Shown here piece by piece: positions 14,148-21,541 of a stretch of DNA of 24,122 bases. The notes under the pieces are model-generated. The model was not told the DNA's origin. It saw only the letters and a program-made list of their open reading frames with translations, and made no database searches. Where the stretch lies: positions 1 through 24,122 of the forward strand of contig CAYNYK010000080.1 in NCBI GenBank assembly GCA_964401335.1. Reading direction: 5' to 3'. Made by a program: the position numbers and the translations under genes. The stretch comes from JAAYCU01 sp964401335. GTDB lineage: Bacteria; Planctomycetota; Phycisphaerae; UBA1845; PWPN01. The first letter of the stretch is position 1. Each line of letters starts with the position of its first letter.

Positions 14148-16542
14148 TATGTTACTGATGTTGACCGCCGGTTGCCTGGGGCTCACGCCCAAGCCGACCT
14201 TTCTGGACAGCCATGATTTGATCTGGGAAAAGCCGCCGATGCGCTGGCTGGACGGCATACCCCTGGCCAACGGGGATATCGGAGCCATGATTTGGGGCAA
14301 CGGGTCGCCGCTGTGTTTTACCCTGGATAAATATGACGCCTGGGAGACGCGCGAGCACATCCTGACCGACGAAGACCTGACTTACGCCCGCCTCCGCGAG
14401 ATGGTCGAAAAGAAAATGGAAAAAGAGGTGGAGCTGGCCTTGTCGACTGAGCGTTTTTACGGCGACAAACCCGACCGGCTACATAAGCCCTTTCCCACCC
14501 GCCTGCCCATGCCCCGACTGGAGATTGATTTCGGCGGCCCGATCGAATGGCAGCAAGCTCGGCTTCATTTGCGGCAGGCGGCCGCGACCCTCGAAGCTCG
14601 GCGTAATCAGAAACTGATGCGTCTTTCCGCCTACACCCACGCCCAACAGAAACTGCTGGTGATCGAGATCGAGGGTGTACCGACTGCCCAAGTCAACGTA
14701 CGCTTGCGTTTTGACCATCTGGACGAACGGGCCCGAGGCCTGCTGAAAAAATGGGGCTATCCCGAACCGGAAATCGTCGCGGACCCCCTCTACGGCTCGT
14801 TGCATCTTGCGGCCCCGACCGGATACCAATATGCCGTGTGCTGGAACAAGATCATCGCCGACGGCGGGCAATCCTGCACCATCCTGTTGTCGTTGACCTC
14901 TTCCAACGACGCCGCCGACCCCCTGTCCGCCGGCCGTGAATTAGTTGAGCAGGCGGCCACCCGGGGACACGATTTCAGCGGACACCAACAATGGTGGCAC
15001 CAATATTGGCAACGATCTTATCTGTCGATCCCCGACGCCCGGCTTGAGACGCTCTACTACATCGAGATGTACAAGCTGGGTTGCTCCTCGCGACCCGGGA
15101 AATGGCCGGTGACATTACAGGGTTTGTGGACCTGCGACGGCGTGATGCCGCCGTGGAGCGGTGATTATCACCTTGATATGAACGTGCAGGAGTCGTATTG
15201 GCCCATTTATGCCGCCAATCGACTTGAACTCGGCGAACCACTCTACCGCGTGTTCAATGCGTGCATCCCCCGCTGGAAAAAGCAATGCGAACAGTTCTTC
15301 AAATTCGAGGGCATCTGGGCAGGCTGCGCTATCGGACCGCGGGGCGAACGGATCTACGGCTATACCGGCGTGGAACTGTGGCCGGGCAACACCGCCTGGC
15401 TTGCCCATCTGTATTGGCTGCACTGGCTTTATTCACAGGACCGGCAGTTCCTTCGCGAACAAGCTCTGCCGATCATTCGCCTTTCTTTCCTGACCTATGC
15501 CAACATTCTCGAAAAAGGCGACGACAGCAAGCTCCACGTGCCCCTCAGTTATTCGCCGGAATACCATGAGGGCAGTTTCGCTTCCCTCGTCAAAGATCCG
15601 ACGGTCGATCTGGCTTTTATCCGCTGGCTGGGGCAGGCCATCATCGAATCCGAGAAAGCTTTAAGCGAAAAGGATCCGCTCGCCGAACGGGCTCGAACCA
15701 TCCTGGACGAGTTAGTCGAATATCCCCGTGAACAGCGAAAAGGGTCGCTGCACATCGCCGCGGGAGTACCCCTCGATTATTCCCACCGCCATTTCTCGCA
15801 CCTGATGGCCATCCATCCGCTGGGCATCATGAGCATCGACCATGAGCAGGATCGTCAACGGATCGACGGTTCCCTCGATCGGATCATGCGGATCGGTTTC
15901 GGCCAGTGGACCGGTTGGAGCTTCCCCTGGATGTCGTTGATCGCCGGACGCGCCGGGTTAAACAACATGTCCTGGAAGATGCTGGACCTTTACGTTGACG
16001 CCTTTATCACCAACACGACATTGCACATTAACGGCGATCCGCGTGTCTACGGCCTAAGCATGTATCAATATGAACCGATGACCCTCGAGGGCGGATTCAC
16101 CGCGGCCGCCGCTATTATGGAAATGCTACTGCAATCGCATAACGGCGTGATTCGCCTGTTTCCGACCGTGCCTGTCCGCTGGCATCATGCCTACTTCAGC
16201 GGCCTGCGGGCCGAAGGCGCGTTTCTGGTCACCTCCAAGTTGGTCAACAATCAAGTACGTTTTATCGACATTGTTTCCGAAGCGGGCAAAACCTGCGTGA
16301 TCCGGAATCCCTGGGGGGAACACGCGGTTTTACAGGCCGTCGATCCCGCCACCGGCACGCCGGCCGGCGATCCCGCGACCTTGGAGGGCAAACAGGTACA
16401 ATTCCCCACCCAGCCGGGCGGCCGCTATCTGCTCTACCCCGTCGATCGCAAACCCGATGCAAGTGATCTGATTCCCCTGCGTTTCCCGCGCACAGATAAC
16501 GAGAACAACTACTTCGGCCTGAAAAAGTATCCGCGGTTTTAA
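14140..16542 (+). CDS. GH95-family glycosidase (alpha-L-fucosidase-like)
   Basis: This 800-residue protein follows the GH95 plan. There is an N-terminal beta domain (from about residue 24, with PLANGDIGAMIWG at 41-53), a helical barrel (about 290-690) and a C-terminal beta domain. GH95 enzymes cut alpha-1,2-linked L-fucose, or L-galactose, by inversion. The barrel shows PPWSGDYHLDMNVQESYWP (337-355) and SYSPE with E474, the likely general acid. In the usual motif two Asn activate water; here they read as D346 and N348. The N-terminus (MLLMLTAGC) is a short, weak export signal without basic residues, so location is uncertain. Divergent from xylA; ends 12 bp before the convergent BtuF-like gene. 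Confidence 0.82.
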   Translation: MTHMLLMLTAGCLGLTPKPTFLDSHDLIWEKPPMRWLDGIPLANGDIGAMIWGNGSPLCFTLDKYDAWETREHILTDEDLTYARLREMVEKKMEKEVELALSTERFYGDKPDRLHKPFPTRLPMPRLEIDFGGPIEWQQARLHLRQAAATLEARRNQKLMRLSAYTHAQQKLLVIEIEGVPTAQVNVRLRFDHLDERARGLLKKWGYPEPEIVADPLYGSLHLAAPTGYQYAVCWNKIIADGGQSCTILLSLTSSNDAADPLSAGRELVEQAATRGHDFSGHQQWWHQYWQRSYLSIPDARLETLYYIEMYKLGCSSRPGKWPVTLQGLWTCDGVMPPWSGDYHLDMNVQESYWPIYAANRLELGEPLYRVFNACIPRWKKQCEQFFKFEGIWAGCAIGPRGERIYGYTGVELWPGNTAWLAHLYWLHWLYSQDRQFLREQALPIIRLSFLTYANILEKGDDSKLHVPLSYSPEYHEGSFASLVKDPTVDLAFIRWLGQAIIESEKALSEKDPLAERARTILDELVEYPREQRKGSLHIAAGVPLDYSHRHFSHLMAIHPLGIMSIDHEQDRQRIDGSLDRIMRIGFGQWTGWSFPWMSLIAGRAGLNNMSWKMLDLYVDAFITNTTLHINGDPRVYGLSMYQYEPMTLEGGFTAAAAIMEMLLQSHNGVIRLFPTVPVRWHHAYFSGLRAEGAFLVTSKLVNNQVRFIDIVSEAGKTCVIRNPWGEHAVLQAVDPATGTPAGDPATLEGKQVQFPTQPGGRYLLYPVDRKPDASDLIPLRFPRTDNENNYFGLKKYPRF

Positions 16543-16554
16543 GGGCCCCGATGT

Positions 16555-17547
16555 TTATTGAAACTCCGCCAACACGCTGATAAAGCGGTGCAGTTCGAGG
16601 GCGATGCGCGGGCCGGCGCTGAGCCATTCCAGACCGCCGATGACGCCGATACGCTGATGTTCGAAGGCCGGCACCACCCCCACCGCTCGCCAGCTTTGGT
16701 ACAGATCGTCCCTTCGCCGTGGCGTGTCCTGATCGGTGAACTCCAGAATGACCTCCGGGCCAAGGGTCAACAGGACTTCCAACGGAACTTCTCCCTCGGA
16801 TCTGCTCAGCAGCTCCGCAGCAGCATTGGTCCCACCCGCCAGACGAAGCAACTCGTCAAGGAAAAGACCTGGACCGGCCACGAACATGGCTCGCGGCGGC
16901 ACGGGGATCGCACCAAGAGACACCAGCGTACGATAAGCAGGTATACCCATCACCCTGCGGCTTGCAACCAGAGCGTCCAGGTCCGCGCGAATGCCGTCAT
17001 TCAGTTGCCGGGCGGTAGCAGGCCGATCGCATAAAACCCCGATTCGTTCGATAGCCACATAAATTTGCTCAAGGGAATTATGGGGTACCGCCTCGAAGCG
17101 GACGTTCAGGGCGGCCAGCCCGTCGTTAAGCTGAGTGGAATTAATCGTGGTCAACACCAAATCCGGCTCCAGGGCCTTGATCCGGGCCAGGTTGGGATCC
17201 ATCAGGGCGCCGACGGCCTCCACCGATTGAATCGCGGGCGGATATTGGCAATACGGCGTTCGCCCAACCAGCCGATCGGCCAAACCGAGAGCGCAGAGAA
17301 TCTCGGTAATACTCGGCGCCAGCGAAATGATCCGCCGCGGACCGCGCTGGACTTCCGAGGGATCGACCCGCGGTTCGGCGACATAATCATGCGGCCGGGG
17401 CAGTGCGAGGGTATGGAGGTTTGCCGCCGGCCGCGTGGTCGACACCCCCGGCGCGAACCGCTCGCCACGTACGCGTAGCATAATCGCCGTTACAAAAACC
17501 ACCGCCACGATGGCCAAAAGTACATACGTGCGTCTGATCGTCACCAT
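16555..17547 (-). CDS. BtuF-like ABC transporter substrate-binding protein
   Basis: This 330-residue protein has one N-terminal hydrophobic segment (residues 7-24) and then the helical-backbone receptor fold of the BtuF/FepB/TroA class. The opening RIISLAPSITEILCALGLA (72-90) with VGRTPYCQYPP (94-104) is typical of cobalamin or iron-chelate receptors, and IKALEPDLVL (123-132) ends the first lobe. It would bind a cofactor or siderophore outside the inner membrane. The lobes are preceded by a 45-residue linker. No permease or ATPase gene is in the window. The start is not settled: ATG at 17547 places the membrane segment at the N-terminus, while an in-frame GTG at 17607, also with a purine-rich site, would add 20 residues. 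Confidence 0.82.
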   Translation of the reverse strand: MVTIRRTYVLLAIVAVVFVTAIMLRVRGERFAPGVSTTRPAANLHTLALPRPHDYVAEPRVDPSEVQRGPRRIISLAPSITEILCALGLADRLVGRTPYCQYPPAIQSVEAVGALMDPNLARIKALEPDLVLTTINSTQLNDGLAALNVRFEAVPHNSLEQIYVAIERIGVLCDRPATARQLNDGIRADLDALVASRRVMGIPAYRTLVSLGAIPVPPRAMFVAGPGLFLDELLRLAGGTNAAAELLSRSEGEVPLEVLLTLGPEVILEFTDQDTPRRRDDLYQSWRAVGVVPAFEHQRIGVIGGLEWLSAGPRIALELHRFISVLAEFQ

Positions 17548-17679
17548 ACCCTCTCGCGCTTCCTCACCATCTCCCGAGGTTTCGGCATCTGCCCCTCTCC
17601 TCTTCACCCCCTCTCCCTATCATTTTCCACTGGAACGACTACCAGCATCCGTTTCGTGTCCACTCGAAGATGAACCCGC

Positions 17680-17991
17680 CTACGTTCTCAGCTTCCGCCC
17701 CAGCCTCTTCTCCACGCTTTCGATCTTGGCAGCCAGTTGGTTGCTTTTGTTCCGCCGCCAGTCGATCTTGATCGAGCAACTGAGGCGATTGCAGTCGGCG
17801 GCCATGCGCTCGTAGCATTTTTTCACGACGGCCAGCAGTTCGTCCCATTCGCCCTCGATCACCGTACCCATCGGGTTCAAACGATACGGCAGACCGCTGG
17901 CCTCGATGATTTCCAGGCTGCGGGCCACGTAGGCACCGACCGACTCACCCTGGTCCGTGGGAAACATGGAGAATTCCAGCAACATGGACAT
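17680..17991 (-). CDS. MTH1187-family thiamine-binding protein
   Basis: This 103-residue protein matches the MTH1187/YkoF-like (DUF77) family in length and pattern: LLEFSMFPTDQGESVGAYV at the start, LPYRLNPMGTVIEGEWDELL in the middle, then a helix with CYERMAADCNRLSCSIKID. Family members are small ferredoxin-fold proteins that form tetramers and bind thiamine or related ligands. GGAAGGTG upstream supports the ATG at 17991; a second ATG two codons in is possible. No thiamine riboswitch is seen in the leader. The gene is 132 bp upstream of the BtuF-like gene on the same strand, and co-transcription is possible. Confidence 0.85.
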   Translation of the reverse strand: MSMLLEFSMFPTDQGESVGAYVARSLEIIEASGLPYRLNPMGTVIEGEWDELLAVVKKCYERMAADCNRLSCSIKIDWRRNKSNQLAAKIESVEKRLGRKLRT

Positions 17992-18020
17992 CGCGGCACC
18001 TTCCTTTCCAGATTTTCAAC

Positions 18021-18077
18021 GAAACCATTATACGCCGCCGCTAACCGGTTGGGGATCTTGCATGAACCAGTGGTTTC
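18021..18077. promoter_or_regulatory. Inverted repeats in the leader/promoter of the thiamine-binding gene
   Basis: GAAACCA (18021-18027) and TGGTTTC (18071-18077) are perfect inverted repeats around a 43-nt centre that holds the palindrome AACCGGTT (18043-18050). On the minus strand a TATAAT lies at 18027-18032, suitably placed before the thiamine-binding gene, but I find no good -35. The arrangement could be a regulator site. Confidence 0.35.
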
Positions 18078-18148
18078 AGCCAAAGGAAAAAGCTTACCGC
18101 ATAACAAGGGAGAGAATGACTCAGCCAACCCATTATTCTTACAAAAGC

Positions 18149-18177
18149 TTGACAATAACGCTTATATGAGATATGTT
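18149..18177 (+). promoter_or_regulatory. Promoter of the metalloprotease gene
   Basis: A consensus TTGACA (18149-18154) and TATGTT (18172-18177) are 17 nt apart. The leader would be about 136 nt and ends in AGGAGA (18307-18312), seven bases before the ATG at 18320. Confidence 0.6.
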
Positions 18178-18319
18178 AATAGAGTGCAATTCGGGCTCAA
18201 GGACAGTCGTTCACGGGTTGCAGGTGTCTCATTTCTTTTTCGGGTGTCCGGATTTTTGCGTCGCGCATCCCTTATTGTGAAATCATATTGACACCCGCGG
18301 CCAGGCAGGAGACTTCATC

Positions 18320-21300
18320 ATGTCATCGTCAAGGACGGGTGTGGTCTGTTTATTTATTCTACTGACGGCGGTCGCCAAGCCTTCGACGGCCCTGATGCGG
18401 AAAATCTCGATCCCGGAGCTACAGGAACGCGCCCATTGGATCGTGATCGGCCGGGTCAGCGAGGTAACCAGCGATTGGAATCCCGGTCGGACCATGATCT
18501 ATTCCCAGGCAAGGATTTCCGTCCAGGACTGGATCAAGGGTAAAGGGCGAAATAATGAATTGGTGGTCCGGACCGAGGGAGGCCGGGTGGGCAGTATCGC
18601 CTGTTACGTTTCGGATGAGCCGCGCTTTGCGGCGGGCGAAAGGGTGGTACTGTTCCTCAAGCCCGAACCGGCATCGCCGGGGGCCATGAAGGTAACCGGC
18701 CTGTTCCAGGGAAAGTATACGATCAAGGATGAAAGGATCGTCGAGAACGGGGCGGCCTTGGATGATTTTCTGGCTCGGCTCGGCGGCAAGGTAAAACCGC
18801 CCGACCTCCGGGCCAAGGCCGTGAAAGAATCTGCTGATACGGGAAGCATTGCTTTGCCGGCGTATGTTTATGGCGGGGCAAAGTGGCCCGATAGCAGTTT
18901 CCCTATCAGGTACCATATTAACGAAGATGGATTTTCCGATTGCGACTTCGATGAATTCCAGGCTATTCAACGTGCGGGTAAAACCTGGGAACAGGTTCCG
19001 GGAGCCTATTTTGCGCTCTGTTACGGCGGTACGACCTCGACCTCCGCGCATGGCATAGACGGTGTAAACACCATCACTTTTGAGGACTTGGATGAAGATG
19101 CGCAGGCTAAAGCGTATATAACGTCAAATGGCGGCTGGATTTCCGAATGCGATATGGCTTTCAAGGATACCCTGCCCTGGATGGCCGCCAGCAACAATTC
19201 CTGCCAGGCGCTCCATATGGATGTGGAAGGCATAGCCGCCCATGAATTCGGTCACTGGCTTTATTTGGGCCACTCGAATGTGACGGGAGCAACCATGACC
19301 GGTGGTGGCATTGGCCCCGCCGCCACCTGGCCACGATCCCTGGCCCTTGATGACATGAATGGAATCCGTTCGATCTATCCGCATACCGACGGCGTCCCCA
19401 AGCCACAGCCCGGCTGCTGGCCCTGGTATCCAGGCTTGATGAACAACTTTACCTCGGCGGTCCTCGTCGATATGGACCGGGATGGCGTGGACGAGGTGGT
19501 TGTCGGAGCCATCGGCGATGCCAATGGCGTGTGGGCCCTTAAAGGCGATGGTTGCATGGACTGGGAAAATGGATTGAGCATGGGAACCTTGGGTTTCTCG
19601 GTACCCGCCGCCGCCGATTTGGACCTCGACAACTGGGAAGACGTGATCATCGGTAACACGAATGGCAAAGTTTACGCCCGCGGGCGTAAGGACACGGCCG
19701 TGCAGGGCTGGCCCGTCAACATCGGCAGCGAGATACACACCGCCCCCGCGGTCGGGAACATTGATGGGCTTATAGGTCTCGAGGTGGTCGTGGGTGCGGA
19801 TGATGGGAAAGTCTATGCCTGGGATTCCGTTGGAACCATCTTGGACCGCGACGGCATCGCTCCCTGGGATTGGCCGCAATCCACCGGCGGCGTGGTGCGT
19901 AGCTCACCAGCGCTGGGAGATCTTAATGGGGATGGGAAACCCGATATCGTGGTGGGCTCCGATGACGGCAAAGTCTATGCCTGGAGTTATACCGGCGTAG
20001 CCTTGGCGGGCTGGCCTAAGGTTACGGGCAACAAAGTGCGCAGTTCACCCGCCTTGGGAGACATTGATGGGGATAACGAACTTGAAGTTGTGGTCGGATC
20101 GGACGACGGGAAGGTATACACATGGAATGCGGATGGAACGGTTGTCGACCGGGACGGAGTGGCTCCCTGGGATTGGCCGAAACTCACCGGCGGCATGGTC
20201 CGCAGCTCACCCGCTCTGGGTGATCTGGATGGGGATGGATATCTTGACATCGTGGTAGGCAGCGACGACGGGAAAATCCATGCCTGGGATCATACGGGCA
20301 CGGCGCTGGCCGGTTGGCCAGTGACGACCGGCGGCACCGTCCGCTCCAGTCCCATTATCGGTGACATGGACGGGGACAGCCACCTTGAAGTGGTCGTCGG
20401 CTCGGATGATTACAAACTTTACGGCCTTAATCATAATGGCACTCCGGTTGCCGGATGGCCGGTGAGTTCCTTCGGGCCTGTCCAAACGACCCCTGCCCTG
20501 GGCGATATCGACGGAAACGGCGAACTGGAAATATGCGTAGCGATGGCGTCCAATCAGTGGGTAAACAGTTTTATGTGCCGGGACCTGGGCAGCCCTTACG
20601 ATCCCGATCTTTTACCCTGGCCGGTCTTTGGTCACGATCGTTACCATACGTCCCTCAGCGGATTTTCTCCGCCGCCGGTTAATCCGCTTCCTCGCGCCGA
20701 TGATATTGATCCAGGCTGGGGTAATAACAAGTGGGAATCAGAGAGCAACGGCTGCCCAAAGCCCGGTTACAGCGGATCAACTTATACCAGTCCGCCATAC
20801 AGCCTGGACATTATTGGCTCCGGCTCATACAACGCTTATGCCTGGCTGCAATCCAGGAACATCAATATCAACTTAACCCAACCTTACCAGGTACGCTTCA
20901 ATCTAAGATTGCTCACCTATTATCACACCAAGTTTTTCGATTTCGGGCATGTCAAATTGCTGCTCGAATCGCCTGGCACACCCATGCAATATGACTCCAC
21001 GGGCAATGAAAATTATCAGCCCATCGGTCCACCGGTCGGTACTTATCTTTCTTCAGGAACCTGGGCCCTCTTCGAAATCGACGTGAATCCTTCAATGCAT
21101 CAATATACCGTCATGGTGAATGGCTTCCCGGTAGGAATCGCCGATTATGTCTCCACCCTGCCCGGTTCACCCGCGATCTACATGGAAGACGGGCCGGAAA
21201 CTGGGAGTATCCTGGAGGTCAACTATGACGATTTCCTGATCACGGGCACGGTCCTTTCCGGCCGACCGTTCGGGGCAGGTGATTTCGATGGGGATGCCGA

Positions 21301-21484
21301 TGTGGATGCGGCCGACTTCGCCTTCTTCCAGGCCTGCGCCTCCGGGCCGGGCATACCCTACAACCCGGGGTGTGAGGATCAGGACTTCGACGGCGATAAC
21401 GATATTGATCAGGATGATTACGCCGTATTCCAGCGCTGCTACGGCGGCGAAAACAACGCCGCCAATCCGGGCTGCTTTGAATGA
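18320..21484 (+). CDS. Secreted metzincin-like protease with FG-GAP repeats and dockerin-like tail
   Basis: This 1,054-residue exported protein has several parts: a signal peptide (1 to about 24); a beta-rich N-terminal domain (25-160); a zinc protease domain (175-355) with HEFGHWLYLGH (H308, E309, H312, H318) and DDMNGIRSIYP near its end; about eight FG-GAP/VCBS-type repeats (372-790) with loops such as GDLNGDGKPDIVVGSDDG; a jelly-roll-like domain (about 800-975); and a tail (986-1054) with two dockerin-like calcium loops, DFDGDADVDAADF and DFDGDNDIDQDDY. It probably degrades protein outside the cell while the repeats bind calcium and a partner. The protease motif has Tyr where metzincins carry Gly. 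The dockerin-like tail could dock to a cohesin or surface system; no partner is in the window. Confidence 0.88.
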   Translation: MSSSRTGVVCLFILLTAVAKPSTALMRKISIPELQERAHWIVIGRVSEVTSDWNPGRTMIYSQARISVQDWIKGKGRNNELVVRTEGGRVGSIACYVSDEPRFAAGERVVLFLKPEPASPGAMKVTGLFQGKYTIKDERIVENGAALDDFLARLGGKVKPPDLRAKAVKESADTGSIALPAYVYGGAKWPDSSFPIRYHINEDGFSDCDFDEFQAIQRAGKTWEQVPGAYFALCYGGTTSTSAHGIDGVNTITFEDLDEDAQAKAYITSNGGWISECDMAFKDTLPWMAASNNSCQALHMDVEGIAAHEFGHWLYLGHSNVTGATMTGGGIGPAATWPRSLALDDMNGIRSIYPHTDGVPKPQPGCWPWYPGLMNNFTSAVLVDMDRDGVDEVVVGAIGDANGVWALKGDGCMDWENGLSMGTLGFSVPAAADLDLDNWEDVIIGNTNGKVYARGRKDTAVQGWPVNIGSEIHTAPAVGNIDGLIGLEVVVGADDGKVYAWDSVGTILDRDGIAPWDWPQSTGGVVRSSPALGDLNGDGKPDIVVGSDDGKVYAWSYTGVALAGWPKVTGNKVRSSPALGDIDGDNELEVVVGSDDGKVYTWNADGTVVDRDGVAPWDWPKLTGGMVRSSPALGDLDGDGYLDIVVGSDDGKIHAWDHTGTALAGWPVTTGGTVRSSPIIGDMDGDSHLEVVVGSDDYKLYGLNHNGTPVAGWPVSSFGPVQTTPALGDIDGNGELEICVAMASNQWVNSFMCRDLGSPYDPDLLPWPVFGHDRYHTSLSGFSPPPVNPLPRADDIDPGWGNNKWESESNGCPKPGYSGSTYTSPPYSLDIIGSGSYNAYAWLQSRNININLTQPYQVRFNLRLLTYYHTKFFDFGHVKLLLESPGTPMQYDSTGNENYQPIGPPVGTYLSSGTWALFEIDVNPSMHQYTVMVNGFPVGIADYVSTLPGSPAIYMEDGPETGSILEVNYDDFLITGTVLSGRPFGAGDFDGDADVDAADFAFFQACASGPGIPYNPGCEDQDFDGDNDIDQDDYAVFQRCYGGENNAANPGCFE
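19739..20344 (+). repeat. Duplicated 303-bp two-blade unit inside the FG-GAP region
   Basis: Residues 474-574 and 575-675 are two copies of a 101-residue unit. In each, a 54-residue repeat with DRDG(I/V)APWDWP is followed by a 47-residue repeat with ALAGWP. The equal length and the shared longer/shorter order show that a pair of blades was duplicated as one piece. Confidence 0.8.
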
Positions 21485-21541
21485 ATGTCCTCCCCAGCAA
21501 CCCATCGACGGAGACAGTAGTGACACCCCTCGGACACTCCT

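Noticed and set aside
18287..18292. Second TTGACA close to the metalloprotease start
   Set aside because: No -10 box at the right distance; it would overlap the ribosome site and start codon.
19739..20344. Regular repeats considered as a CRISPR-like or non-coding array
   Set aside because: The units are in frame and encode FG-GAP blades with calcium-loop Asp residues; they are coding repeats.
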